DNA from: Herbaspirillum autotrophicum
GTDB lineage: Bacteria > Pseudomonadota > Gammaproteobacteria > Burkholderiales > Burkholderiaceae_D
Direction of reading: 5' to 3'
DNA length: 64,000 nt
NCBI RefSeq assembly: GCF_001189915.1
Contig: NZ_LFLS01000002.1
Location: forward strand, 248,001-312,000
Shown here: piece by piece, positions 16,634 to 26,099 of the stretch
Position numbering within the stretch: position 1 is the stretch's first letter
Layout of the letters: the number at the start of each line of letters is the position of its first letter
Notes under the pieces: model-generated
Seen by the model: the letters and a program-made list of their open reading frames with translations, nothing else
Told to the model about the DNA's origin: nothing
Databases searched by the model: none
Position numbers and translations under genes: made by a program

Positions 16634-18439
16634 ATGTCAGGCACCCGCACCAAGGCCAGTACAACAGTCCCGCCGGCAGTTGCAGCAACGACAACAGCTA
16701 CCCCGAGCCAGTTCGCCCAACTCGATCAACAGGTGCACGCCACGCTGGCGCGCCTGTCATCCTCGCTGTCGATTGCATCCGGGCTGCTGGCCGGCAGCGA
16801 CTGGGCGATGCATCTGGCGGTCTCGCCCGGCAAGCAACTGGAACTGTTGCAACTGGCATGGATGCAGGCGGCGCAGCTGACGCAATATGGCATGGCCAGC
16901 GCCTCTGCCGGCGGCAGTATCGGCGCGGATGCGACCCGACTGACGGCGGCGGCACCGATTGTCGACCGCCGCTTCAGCGCGCCTGAATGGCAACAGTGGC
17001 CCTTCAATCTGCTGCATCAATCCTTTTTGCAAACCGAACAATGGTGGGCCGCCGCCACGCAAGACATATGGGGCGTGGAAAAACATCACGAACAGGAAGT
17101 CGCATTCGCGGCCCGGCAATTGCTGGACATGTGCTCACCCGGCAATCAATTGCTGTCGAACCCGGAAGTGCTGCGCCAGACCATCGCCGAACACGGGCAA
17201 AATCTGGTGCGCGGTGCACAGCAGGCATTGCAGGACATTCAGCAACAATTGTCCCAGGCCCCTCGCAGCGATCCGGAAGGCTTTGCGGTGGGCCGCGAGC
17301 TGGCTATCACGCCGGGCCAGGTGGTGCTGAAAAATCAACTGATGGAATTATTGCAATATGCGCCGGCAAGCACTGCCGCCAAGGTCTATCCGGAGCCGGT
17401 CCTGATCGTGCCGGCCTGGATCATGAAGTATTACATTCTCGATTTGTCGGCCACCGATTCGCTGATCAACTATCTGGTGCAGCAAGGCCATACCGTCTTT
17501 TGCATTTCCTGGAAAAACCCCGGCCCGGCCGAACGCGATCTGGGCATGGATGATTATCTGCAAAGCGGCTTTCATGCGGCGCTGGATGCAGTATCGGCGA
17601 TGGTGCCGAAGCGCCGCGTGCATGGCGTCGGTTACTGTCTGGGCGGTACCCTGCTGGCGATTGCCGCTGCCGCCATGGCGCGCGATGGCGACCACCGGCT
17701 GGCGACACTGACCATGCTGGCAGCGCAGACCGATTTCAATGAACCCGGCGAGATCGGCTTGTTCATCGACGAAAGCCAGGTCAGTTTGCTGGAAGCACAG
17801 ATGGCCGAAGCCGGCGTATTGAAAGCCGAACAAATGGCCGGCGCATTTCAAATGCTGCGTTCGTATGACTTGCTGTGGTCACAACTGGTCAAGAAATATC
17901 TGCAGGGCGAAACCGGCAGCATGAACAATCTGATGGCCTGGAATGCCGATGCCACGCGCATGCCGGCGCGCATGCATTCGCAATACCTGCGCCGCCTGTT
18001 TCTCAATGACGATCTCAGCGAAGGCCGTTATCCGGTCAACGGCAAACCGGTGGCGCTCAGCGATATCGTGCTGCCGACGTTCATGGTCGGCACCCTCACC
18101 GATCATGTAGCGCCATGGCGTTCGGTCTACAAATTGCATTATCTGAGCCCGGCCGAGATCACCTTCGTCCTCACCAGCGGCGGCCATAACGCCGGCATCG
18201 TCAGCCCGCCGGGCAAGCCGCATCGCCAATATCAATTGATGCAACGCAAGGCCGGCGCGGTGTATATGCCGTCGGAACAATGGCAAGCCAAGGCGCCGCA
18301 GCATGACGGCTCATGGTGGCCGGCGTGGCAGGCATGGCTGGCCGCGCACTCCGGCGCCAAAGTCAAGCCGCCGTCACTGGGCAATCACGCCTACCCGCCG
18401 CTGGCGCCCGCGCCCGGTTCTTACATCATGGAGAAATAA
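16634..18439 (+). CDS. phaC: Class I poly(3-hydroxyalkanoate) synthase PhaC
   Basis: This 601-residue polymerase joins (R)-3-hydroxyacyl-CoA units into storage polyester on granules. The lipase-like box GYCLGG supplies the nucleophile Cys335; Asp490 (in DHVAPW) and His518 (in GGHNAG) complete the triad. The PhaC N-terminal domain covers roughly residues 60-230. Length fits class I synthases acting without PhaE or PhaR partners. An in-frame ATG at 16571 would add 21 residues, but it lies upstream of the transcript start predicted from the FNR promoter, so I choose 16634. It is the first gene of a nine-gene run, and fabI begins 1 base after its stop. Confidence 0.93.
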   Translation: MSGTRTKASTTVPPAVAATTTATPSQFAQLDQQVHATLARLSSSLSIASGLLAGSDWAMHLAVSPGKQLELLQLAWMQAAQLTQYGMASASAGGSIGADATRLTAAAPIVDRRFSAPEWQQWPFNLLHQSFLQTEQWWAAATQDIWGVEKHHEQEVAFAARQLLDMCSPGNQLLSNPEVLRQTIAEHGQNLVRGAQQALQDIQQQLSQAPRSDPEGFAVGRELAITPGQVVLKNQLMELLQYAPASTAAKVYPEPVLIVPAWIMKYYILDLSATDSLINYLVQQGHTVFCISWKNPGPAERDLGMDDYLQSGFHAALDAVSAMVPKRRVHGVGYCLGGTLLAIAAAAMARDGDHRLATLTMLAAQTDFNEPGEIGLFIDESQVSLLEAQMAEAGVLKAEQMAGAFQMLRSYDLLWSQLVKKYLQGETGSMNNLMAWNADATRMPARMHSQYLRRLFLNDDLSEGRYPVNGKPVALSDIVLPTFMVGTLTDHVAPWRSVYKLHYLSPAEITFVLTSGGHNAGIVSPPGKPHRQYQLMQRKAGAVYMPSEQWQAKAPQHDGSWWPAWQAWLAAHSGAKVKPPSLGNHAYPPLAPAPGSYIMEK

Positions 18440-18440
18440 G

Positions 18441-19208
18441 ATGCTGCCATCACTGCAAGGAAAAAAGGGATTGGTGGTCGGCATCGCCAATCAACACAGC
18501 ATCGCCTGGGGCTGCGCACGCGCCTTTCACGCTGCCGGCGCGGAATTGGCCGTGACCTGGCTCAATGACAAAGCCGAACCGTATGTAGCGCCGCTGGCGC
18601 AGCAACTGGACGCCGTGCTTGCGATGCCGCTCGATGTCGAGCAAGACGGTCAGATGGAAGCCGTGTTTGCCGCCATCGAACAACAATGGGGACAGCTCGA
18701 TTTCATCCTGCATTCGATTGCCTTCGCTCCGGCAGAGGATTTGCACGCGCGTGTCACCGACAGCTCGGCGGCCGGCTTCGCCCGCGCGATGGATATTTCT
18801 TGTCACTCCTTCATGCGCATGGCGCGGCTGGCCGAACCCTTGATGCGCAATGGCGGCTGCCTGCTGACCATGAGCTATCTCGGCGCCGACGAAGTGATTG
18901 CCAATTACGGGCTGATGGGTCCGGTCAAGGCAGCACTCGAAGCCAGCGTGCGCTACATGGCCACCGAACTCGGCCCCAAGGGCATCCGCGTCAGCGCCGT
19001 GTCGCCGGGGCCACTGGCGACCCGTGCTGCGTCCGGCCTGGCCGATTTTGATCAGTTGCTGGACGACGCCGCGCGCCGGGCGCCACTGCGACGGCTGGTC
19101 GATATCGATGATGTCGGCGCCTTGTGCACCTTCCTGGTCAGCGACGGCGCCCGTTCCATTACCGGCGACACCTTGTATGTCGATGCCGGTTATCACATTC
19201 TGGGGTGA
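18441..19208 (+). CDS. fabI: Enoyl-[acyl-carrier-protein] reductase, FabI family
   Basis: This 255-residue NADH-type reductase belongs to the divergent short-chain dehydrogenase group of FabI. The cofactor loop GIANQHSIAWG is at residues 14-24. The catalytic residues Tyr146, Tyr156 and Lys163 fall at the same numbers as in E. coli FabI (SYLGAD, then NYGLMGPVKAALEASVRYMA). The C-terminus has the usual GDTLYVDAGYHILG. It starts 1 base after phaC. Its place in a PHA/acyl-phosphate operon instead of a fatty-acid cluster suggests a specialised role, perhaps reducing enoyl intermediates as an electron sink at low oxygen. That role is inference; the housekeeping copy may be elsewhere. Confidence 0.9.
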   Translation: MLPSLQGKKGLVVGIANQHSIAWGCARAFHAAGAELAVTWLNDKAEPYVAPLAQQLDAVLAMPLDVEQDGQMEAVFAAIEQQWGQLDFILHSIAFAPAEDLHARVTDSSAAGFARAMDISCHSFMRMARLAEPLMRNGGCLLTMSYLGADEVIANYGLMGPVKAALEASVRYMATELGPKGIRVSAVSPGPLATRAASGLADFDQLLDDAARRAPLRRLVDIDDVGALCTFLVSDGARSITGDTLYVDAGYHILG

Positions 19209-19215
19209 ACACGGC

Positions 19216-20664
19216 ATGATGTCATTTCGTACAGCAGCACTGCCGTTGTCTGTCGTCGCCATGCTGGTGGCCGGTTGCAGTTCGATGGCGCCGGACTATG
19301 TGCGGCCGGCGCTGCCGGTGCCGGCACAGTATGACGCCGCCGCCCCGGCACCGGTACCAGCCGCGCTGGCCGGCTGGCGTACCTTCTTCAGCGATCCGAA
19401 ATTGCAGGCGCTGATTGAACAGGCGCTGCGCAATAATCGTGATGTGCGGATCGCCGTCTTGCGCGTGGAACAGGCGCGCGCCACGTATGGCATCCAGCGC
19501 GCCGACCTGTTTCCGGCCATCGGCGCGCAAGCCGGGCTGGATCGGTCCAGGGTACCGGGCGATCTGAATCTGACGCAACAACCGGTAATCGCCAGCCAGT
19601 ATCAGGTTGGCTTGGGTCTGGCCAGTTGGGAACTGGATTTCTGGGGCCGCGTGCGCAGCTTGCGCGACGCCGCGCTCGAAGAATATCTTGCCAGCGACGC
19701 CATGCAACGCGCCGCCACCGTGACGCTGATCGCCCAAGTGGCGCAAAGCTGGCTTGATCTGCGCGAACTGGATCAACGCATTGCGTTGGCGCAGCGCACG
19801 CTGGCGACGCGCCAGGAAAGTTACCGGATTTTTTCGCGCCGGGTAGAAGTCGGTTCCACCTCACGTCTGAATCTGACCCAGGTCGAAACCTTGTTGATTC
19901 AGGCACAATCGCTGACCGTACAACTGCAACAGGAACGCGACAGCAAACGCCACGCCCTGCAATTGCTGATCGGCGCCACGCCGGACTTGCCGGCGCCGTC
20001 GCTGAGCGCCGATGCCGCGCTGCCCGATACGCCCTTGCCGCCGGTGCCGGCCGGATTGCCCTCGGCCTTGCTGGAACAGCGGCCCGACATCGTCGCCGCC
20101 GAACATCAGCTCAAGGCGGCCAATGCCAATATCGGTGCCGCCCGCGCAGCGTTTTTCCCGCGCATTGCGCTGACCGGCTCCATCGGCACTGCCAGCGCCG
20201 AACTCAGTGGTTTGTTTGGCAGCGGCAGCCGGGCCTGGATATTTTCCCCGAACATTGCATTGCCGCTGTTCGATGGCGGTCGCCGCCGCGACAACCTCAG
20301 TCTGGCCGAGGCGCGCCGTGACAGCGCCGTCGCCGCCTATGAAAAAACCATCCAGGGCGCGTTTCGCGATGTCGCCGATGCCTTGTCGGCGCGACTCTGG
20401 CTGACCCGGCAATTGGAGATTGCCGGCAATGCCTTGCGCGTGCAGCGTGAACGCGCACGCTTGTCGCAATTGCGTTACGACAACGGCGCCGCGCCTTTTC
20501 TCGATGTGCTCGACGCCCAGCGCGACCTGCTCATCGCCGAGCAGCAACTGGTGCAGGTGCAGCGCGCCGTCCTGTCCAGCAACGTCAGCCTGTACACCGC
20601 ACTCGGCGGTGATGGCGGCCATGCTGCAACCCATCCTCTTCCGACTCCAGGCAATCCATCATGA
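19216..20664 (+). CDS. Outer-membrane efflux lipoprotein, NodT/OprM family
   Basis: This 482-residue TolC-like channel subunit has a lipoprotein signal (lipobox LVAGC, cysteine near residue 20). It contains two repeated outer-membrane-efflux domains with WELDFWGRVRSLRDAALEEYLAS in the first and the family hallmark EQRPDIVAAEHQLKAANANIGAARAAFFP in the second. It would form the exit duct for the adaptor and ABC proteins encoded next. The start is the first of two tandem ATGs at 19216, 7 bases after fabI; the ribosome site is weak. Its stop overlaps the adaptor start (ATGA). Confidence 0.92.
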   Translation: MMSFRTAALPLSVVAMLVAGCSSMAPDYVRPALPVPAQYDAAAPAPVPAALAGWRTFFSDPKLQALIEQALRNNRDVRIAVLRVEQARATYGIQRADLFPAIGAQAGLDRSRVPGDLNLTQQPVIASQYQVGLGLASWELDFWGRVRSLRDAALEEYLASDAMQRAATVTLIAQVAQSWLDLRELDQRIALAQRTLATRQESYRIFSRRVEVGSTSRLNLTQVETLLIQAQSLTVQLQQERDSKRHALQLLIGATPDLPAPSLSADAALPDTPLPPVPAGLPSALLEQRPDIVAAEHQLKAANANIGAARAAFFPRIALTGSIGTASAELSGLFGSGSRAWIFSPNIALPLFDGGRRRDNLSLAEARRDSAVAAYEKTIQGAFRDVADALSARLWLTRQLEIAGNALRVQRERARLSQLRYDNGAAPFLDVLDAQRDLLIAEQQLVQVQRAVLSSNVSLYTALGGDGGHAATHPLPTPGNPS

Positions 20665-21734
20665 TGTCTTCCCGCACCAAGAAACTGCTGGCAACGGCGC
20701 TCGCCGCACTGCTGGTCGCCGCTGCCAGTTATGCCTGGTGGCGCACTCACCCGACCGGTCCCGGAGCCGGCTTTGCCAGTGGCAACGGCCGTATCGAAGC
20801 GACTGAAATCGATGTCGCCGCCAAGTTGCCGGGGCGTTTGCAAGAGGTGCTGGTCAACGAAGGCGACTTCGTCAGCGCCGGCCAGGTATTGGCGCGCATG
20901 CAAGTGCAATCGCTGAGCGCCCAGCGCGACGAAGCACGCGCCCAGCAACAGCAGGCACTGGCCAGCGTGGCCAGTGCCGAAGCGCTGGTGGCAATGCGCC
21001 AAAGCGACCATCAGGCGGCGCTGGCGGTGGTGACCCAGCGTGCCAGTGAACTCGATGCCGCGCAACGGCGGCTGGCGCGTTCCGAAACACTGGTGCGCGA
21101 AGGCGCGTCGTCAGAACAGGAAGTCGATGATGACCGGGCCCGCGTGCGCAGCTTGCAAGCCGCGCTGAATGCGGCGCAGGCGCAGGCCGCTGCCGCGCGT
21201 ACTGCAATCGATGCCGCCCGCACCCAGGTCAGCGGCGCACGCGCCAGCGTGACGGCGGTGCAGGCCACGATTGCCCGGATTGAAGTCGATCTCACCGATG
21301 GCGCACTGGTGGCGCCGCGCGCCGGCCGCGTGCAATACCGGATTGCGCAACCGGGCGAAGTGCTCGGCAGCGGCGGCAAGGTACTCAATCTGGTCGACCT
21401 CAGCGATGTCTACATGACCTTCTTCGTCCCCGAAACTGCCGCCGGCAAGCTGGCGCTGGGCAGCGAAGTGCATCTGATACTGGACGCCGCGCCGCAGTAT
21501 GTGATCCCGGCGCGGGTCTCGTTCGTCGCCAGCACCGCCCAGTTCACGCCGAAGACCGTGGAAACCGCCAGCGAACGGCAAAAACTGATGTTCCGCGTCA
21601 AGGCCCAGATCGACCCGGCCTTGTTGCAGCAACATCTGAAACTGGTCAAGACCGGCTTGCCCGGCGTGGCCTGGGTCAAGCTCGATGGCCAGGCACTGTG
21701 GCCTGAAGCGCTGGCGGTCAAGGTTTCGCAGTGA
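20661..21734 (+). CDS. HlyD-family periplasmic adaptor, YhiI/YbhG-like
   Basis: This 357-residue membrane-fusion protein has one N-terminal membrane anchor (about residues 8-27), a split biotinyl-lipoyl domain ([29 protein letters not shown]), and a long Gln/Ala/Arg-rich coiled-coil hairpin around residues 80-200. A beta-barrel region follows with [30 protein letters not shown]. It would bridge the inner-membrane ABC pump and the outer-membrane lipoprotein. Start and stop overlap both neighbours by 4 bases, indicating translational coupling. Length and order match E. coli YhiI, which precedes RbbA and YhhJ. Confidence 0.92.
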   Translation: MMSSRTKKLLATALAALLVAAASYAWWRTHPTGPGAGFASGNGRIEATEIDVAAKLPGRLQEVLVNEGDFVSAGQVLARMQVQSLSAQRDEARAQQQQALASVASAEALVAMRQSDHQAALAVVTQRASELDAAQRRLARSETLVREGASSEQEVDDDRARVRSLQAALNAAQAQAAAARTAIDAARTQVSGARASVTAVQATIARIEVDLTDGALVAPRAGRVQYRIAQPGEVLGSGGKVLNLVDLSDVYMTFFVPETAAGKLALGSEVHLILDAAPQYVIPARVSFVASTAQFTPKTVETASERQKLMFRVKAQIDPALLQQHLKLVKTGLPGVAWVKLDGQALWPEALAVKVSQ

Positions 21735-24496
21735 CGCCAATATCCGCAGCAGATACTGGCGGCATGGTCGCCAGCGTGCGTCATGTCAGCCAGCACTACG
21801 GCAAGGTCGCGGCGTTGAGCGATATCACGCTGGCAGTGCCGGCGGCGCGCATGGTCGGTTTGATCGGGCCGGACGGCGTCGGCAAATCGAGCCTGCTGTC
21901 GCTGCTGGCAGGTGCGCGCGCGGTACAGCAAGGCACGGTTGAGGTACTGGGTGGCGACATGCGCGAAAAACAGCACCGCGATGCGGTCTGCCCGCGCATC
22001 GCCTATATGCCGCAAGGCCTCGGCAAGAATCTCTATCCCACCTTGTCGGTCGAAGAAAACCTGCAATTCTTTGGCCGCCTGTTCGGCCACGGCAGCGCCG
22101 AACGCCGGCGCCGCATTGACAGCCTGACCGCCAGCACCGGTCTGTCCGGCTTTCTGGCGCGCCCGGCCGGCAAACTGTCGGGCGGCATGAAACAAAAGCT
22201 GGGTCTGTGCTGCGCACTGATTCATGATCCCGATCTGCTGATTCTGGATGAACCGACCACCGGCGTCGATCCCTTGTCGCGCGCCCAGTTCTGGGACCTG
22301 ATCCAACAGATTCGCGGCCAGCGGCCCGGCATGAGCGTGATCGTCGCCACTGCCTATATGGAAGAAGCCGACCGCTTCGACTGGCTGGTGGCGATGGATG
22401 ACGGCCAGATTCTGGCCACCGGCACGCCGCAGGAATTACATCAGCGCACCGCCACGACATCGCTGGAAGCCGCCTTCATCGCCTTGTTGCCGGAACACAA
22501 ACGGCGTCAGCATCATGCCGTCAGCATTCCGCCGCTGGCCGCCGGTGCCGACGATGAAATCGCTATCGAAGCCAAGGGCCTGACCATGCGCTTCGGAGAC
22601 TTTGTAGCCGTCGACAATGTCGATTTCCGTATCCGGCGCGGCGAGATTTTCGGCTTTCTCGGCTCCAACGGTTGCGGCAAATCGACCACCATGAAAATGC
22701 TGACCGGTTTGCTGCCTGCCAGCGCCGGTCAGGCTTCCTTGTTCGGACGCGTGGTTGATCCGCGCGACATGGCGACACGCCGCCGCGTCGGCTACATGTC
22801 GCAGGCATTTTCGCTCTACGGCGAATTGACGGTGCAACAGAATCTGGTGCTGCATGCGCGCTTGTTCAGCGTGCCGCAAGCCGAGATCGCCGGACGCGTG
22901 CAAGAGATGGCAAGCCGCTTCAATCTTGAGCAAGTGCTTGATACGCTGCCCGAGCAATTGCCGCTCGGAATCCGTCAGCGCTTGTCGCTGGCAGTGGCGA
23001 TGGTGCACAAACCGGATTTGCTGATTCTGGATGAACCGACTTCCGGCGTCGATCCGGTGGCGCGCGACCTGTTTTGGCAACTGATGATTGATCTGGCGCG
23101 GCACGACCGCGTCACCATTTTCATCTCCACCCATTTCATGAATGAAGCCGAACGCTGCGACCGCATCTCGCTGATGCATGCCGGCCGCGTGCTGGTCAGC
23201 GCTGCCCCGGCGGCGCTGGTGCAGGACAGCGGTTGCGCCACGCTGGAACAGGCATTCATCGCTTATCTGCAACGGGCGGCCGGCACCGCCCCTGCACCTG
23301 CCACGCCTGCCGCACCGGCCATGACGACGGTCGAGGCCGCACCGGCGGCGGCCATGGCCGGGCAGCGCTGGCGTCACAGTTTGACGCGCGCCCTCAGCTA
23401 CACCCGCCGCGAAACGCTGGAATTGCAACGCGATCCGGTACGCGCCACGCTGGCGCTGCTGGGCACGGCGATCCTGATGTTCATCATCGGCTACGGCATC
23501 AACATGGATGTCGAGAATCTGTCGTATGCCGTGCTGGATCGCGATCAGACCGCATTGAGTCAAAGTTACGCCCTGAACATGTCGGGCTCGCGCTATTTCA
23601 TTGAACATGCGCCGCTGAGCGATTACGCCGACCTCGACCGCCGCATGCGCAACGGCGAACTGGCACTGGCAATTGAAATCCCGCCCGGTTTCGGACGCGA
23701 TATCGAACGCGGCGGCAAAGTGGCTATCGGCGCCTGGGTCGACGGTGCCATGCCGTTGCGCGCGGAAACCACACGCGGTTACGTGCAGGCCATGCACCAG
23801 ACCTGGCTGGCCGACATGGCCTTGCACCGGCTCGGCATCAGCAATGCCAGCGCCGGCACCATCGAAACCCGCTATCGCTACAATCCTGACGTCAAGAGCC
23901 TGCCGGCCATGATTCCGGCGGTGATCCCATTGTTGCTGATGATGATTCCGGCCATGCTGACCGCGCTCTCGGTGGTGCGGGAAAAGGAACTCGGCTCCAT
24001 TCTCAACCTGTACGTGACGCCGGTGACGCGGGCCGAATTCCTGCTCGGCAAACAACTGCCCTACATCGTGCTCGGCATGCTCAACTTCCTGTTGCTGACG
24101 CTGCTGGCGGTCACGGTATTTGGCGTGCCGGTGAAAGGCAGTTTCCTGACCCTGACGGCGGCGGCGCTGATCTTCGTGGTCTGCTCGACCGGCTTCGGCC
24201 TGCTGGCATCGACCTTCACCAACAGTCAGATTGCGGCGCTGTTCGTGACCATGATCGGCACCATCATTCCCTGTGTGCAGTTTGCCGGCCTGCTCAATCC
24301 GGTGTCGTCACTGGAAGGCATCGGCGCGCTGATCGGCCGGATTTATCCGGCCACCCACTTCCTGACCATCAGTCGCGGCGTTTTCAACAAGGCGCTCGAC
24401 TTCAGCAGCCTCGGCAATGCCTTCTGGCCGCTGTTGCTGGCCGCGCCGGTGATTCTCGGTCTGTCGGTGGCCTTGCTCAAAAAGCAGGAGTCTTAA
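21731..24496 (+). CDS. rbbA: RbbA-type ABC protein: two ATPase domains fused to an ABC-2 permease
   Basis: This 921-residue protein is close in length and layout to E. coli RbbA (911). The first ABC domain has Walker [10 protein letters not shown], signature LSGGMKQK and [13 protein letters not shown]. The second has GSNGCGKST, the RbbA-like variant signature LPLGIRQR, and [10 protein letters not shown] linker rich in Ala and Pro (about residues 515-540) leads to an ABC-2 membrane domain with six helices and a large extracytoplasmic loop. RbbA was first described as a ribosome-associated ATPase, but this gene context (adaptor, second permease, outer-membrane channel) supports an export role. 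The GTG start overlaps the adaptor stop. ATG 21764 is an alternative start. Confidence 0.92.
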   Translation: MTPISAADTGGMVASVRHVSQHYGKVAALSDITLAVPAARMVGLIGPDGVGKSSLLSLLAGARAVQQGTVEVLGGDMREKQHRDAVCPRIAYMPQGLGKNLYPTLSVEENLQFFGRLFGHGSAERRRRIDSLTASTGLSGFLARPAGKLSGGMKQKLGLCCALIHDPDLLILDEPTTGVDPLSRAQFWDLIQQIRGQRPGMSVIVATAYMEEADRFDWLVAMDDGQILATGTPQELHQRTATTSLEAAFIALLPEHKRRQHHAVSIPPLAAGADDEIAIEAKGLTMRFGDFVAVDNVDFRIRRGEIFGFLGSNGCGKSTTMKMLTGLLPASAGQASLFGRVVDPRDMATRRRVGYMSQAFSLYGELTVQQNLVLHARLFSVPQAEIAGRVQEMASRFNLEQVLDTLPEQLPLGIRQRLSLAVAMVHKPDLLILDEPTSGVDPVARDLFWQLMIDLARHDRVTIFISTHFMNEAERCDRISLMHAGRVLVSAAPAALVQDSGCATLEQAFIAYLQRAAGTAPAPATPAAPAMTTVEAAPAAAMAGQRWRHSLTRALSYTRRETLELQRDPVRATLALLGTAILMFIIGYGINMDVENLSYAVLDRDQTALSQSYALNMSGSRYFIEHAPLSDYADLDRRMRNGELALAIEIPPGFGRDIERGGKVAIGAWVDGAMPLRAETTRGYVQAMHQTWLADMALHRLGISNASAGTIETRYRYNPDVKSLPAMIPAVIPLLLMMIPAMLTALSVVREKELGSILNLYVTPVTRAEFLLGKQLPYIVLGMLNFLLLTLLAVTVFGVPVKGSFLTLTAAALIFVVCSTGFGLLASTFTNSQIAALFVTMIGTIIPCVQFAGLLNPVSSLEGIGALIGRIYPATHFLTISRGVFNKALDFSSLGNAFWPLLLAAPVILGLSVALLKKQES

Positions 24497-24515
24497 TCAT
24501 GCAGGAATCCTGATC

Positions 24516-25643
24516 ATGCGCACTGCCCTCAACCACATCTACCGGCTCGGCATCAAGGAATTGTGGAGCCTGCTGCGCGATCCGATCATGCTGGTACTGA
24601 TCGTCTACACCTTTTCGCTGTCGATCTATGTCGCCGCCACCGCCATGCCGGAAAGTCTGCACAATGCCGCCATCGCCATCATCGATCAGGATGCGTCGCC
24701 GTTGTCGGCACGCATTGCATCCGGTTTTTATCCGCCGCATTTCAAGACCCCGGCGCTGGTCAATCCGGCGCAAGCCGATGCCGGTCTGGATAACGGCGAT
24801 TACACCTTCGTGCTCGACATCCCGCCCGACTACCAGCGCAATACCCTGGCCGGCCGCACCCCGGCAATCCAGCTCAATGTGGACGCCACCCGCATGAGCC
24901 AGGCGTTTACCGGCAACGGCTATATCCAGCAAATCGTGGCCGGCGAAGTCAGTGAATTTCTGCAACGTCACCGCAACGGCGTCAGTCTGCCGGTCGATCT
25001 TGAATTGCGCATGCGCTTCAATCCCAACCTGGAACAATCCTGGTTCGGATCGCTGATGGAAATCATCAACAACGTCACCATGCTGTCCATCATCCTGACC
25101 GGGGCGGCGCTGATCCGCGAACGCGAACACGGCACCATCGAACATTTGCTGGTAATGCCGGTGACACCCGCGCAAATCATGCTGGCCAAGGTGTGGTCAA
25201 TGGGACTGGTGGTATTGCTGGCGGCGCTGGCGGCACTGGTGTTTATCGTGCAGGGCGCGCTGCAAGTGCCGGTGCGCGGTTCGATTGCGCTGTTTGCACT
25301 GGTTGCCGCGTTGCATCTGTTTGCCACCACCTCGATGGGCATTTTTCTGGCGACACTGGCGCGCAGCATGCCGCAATTCGGTATGCTGCTGGTATTGGTG
25401 CTGTTACCCTTGCAAATGCTGTCGGGCGGTACCACACCACGCGAAAGCATGCCGGCGCTGGTGCAAGACCTGATGCTGGCAGCGCCGACCACCCATTTCG
25501 TGGCCGCCGGACAAGCCATTCTGTATCGCGGCGCCGGCATCGATGTCATCTGGCCGCAACTGTTGGCGATCATGCTTATCGGCGCCCTGCTGTTTGCCGC
25601 TTCACTGGGGCGCTTTCGCAAGACCATTGCACAAATGGCCTAG
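24516..25643 (+). CDS. yhhJ: ABC-2 type permease, YhhJ-like
   Basis: This 375-residue inner-membrane protein has one N-terminal helix (about residues 22-42), a large periplasmic domain (about 45-175), and a cluster of helices at the C-terminus. The conserved ABC-2 segment REREHGTIEHLLVMPVTPAQIMLAKVW is present. It should pair with the membrane half of the preceding RbbA-like protein, as yhhJ follows rbbA in E. coli (YhhJ, about 374 residues). The ATG has AGGAAT at 24503-24508. It is separated from rbbA by 19 bases and from the phasin gene by 36. Confidence 0.92.
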   Translation: MRTALNHIYRLGIKELWSLLRDPIMLVLIVYTFSLSIYVAATAMPESLHNAAIAIIDQDASPLSARIASGFYPPHFKTPALVNPAQADAGLDNGDYTFVLDIPPDYQRNTLAGRTPAIQLNVDATRMSQAFTGNGYIQQIVAGEVSEFLQRHRNGVSLPVDLELRMRFNPNLEQSWFGSLMEIINNVTMLSIILTGAALIREREHGTIEHLLVMPVTPAQIMLAKVWSMGLVVLLAALAALVFIVQGALQVPVRGSIALFALVAALHLFATTSMGIFLATLARSMPQFGMLLVLVLLPLQMLSGGTTPRESMPALVQDLMLAAPTTHFVAAGQAILYRGAGIDVIWPQLLAIMLIGALLFAASLGRFRKTIAQMA

Positions 25644-25679
25644 TTGTTTCTCTGTTGCTCTTTACTGGAAGGAATCACC

Positions 25680-26099
25680 ATGACCTCCGCTAACGATTTG
25701 CCGTTCTCGGCTTGCCGCACTCATCTCGACTTCTGGCTGCGTTCGGCACAGCTGTTGCAAGAGAATCAAGAACAATGGATGCGCCTGTGCACCCAGATCG
25801 CGCAAGAAGACATCCGCCTGCGACAAGCCGAAATGGCGCAGTTGCGGGAAGCCAAGGACTGGAACAGCCTGGCCTTGCTGGCGCCGATGGCCGGCTGGCA
25901 CAACGTTCAGGAACGCATGGCAGTATTGCAAGGGGTGGCGCAAACCGCCATCAACAGCCAGACCGCCTTGTATGCCGAATACCGCAAAGCGTGGGAAGAA
26001 TTGCAGGCCGGCGCCGGCTTGCCGGATGCCGGTCAGGCCCCGGCGACGCCGCCCGCCGCATCAACGCCAGCCAAACCACGCAGCCGCCGCACACGATGA
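25680..26099 (+). CDS. Phasin-like polyhydroxyalkanoate granule-associated protein
   Basis: This 139-residue protein lacks a signal peptide. Its predicted helical core (about residues 10-110) is rich in Gln, Trp, Leu and Ala, for example LDFWLRSAQLLQENQEQWMRL and later WHNVQERMAVLQGVAQTAINSQ. A Pro/Ala-rich tail with basic end (KPRSRRTR) follows. This pattern matches small phasins that coat PHA granules, and the gene is in an operon with phaC. GGAAGGAATCACC precedes the ATG at 25680, giving a strong ribosome site. Its stop overlaps the start of the MaoC-Pta gene (ATGA). Function is inferred from composition and context, not from an unmistakable motif. Confidence 0.7.
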   Translation: MTSANDLPFSACRTHLDFWLRSAQLLQENQEQWMRLCTQIAQEDIRLRQAEMAQLREAKDWNSLALLAPMAGWHNVQERMAVLQGVAQTAINSQTALYAEYRKAWEELQAGAGLPDAGQAPATPPAASTPAKPRSRRTR

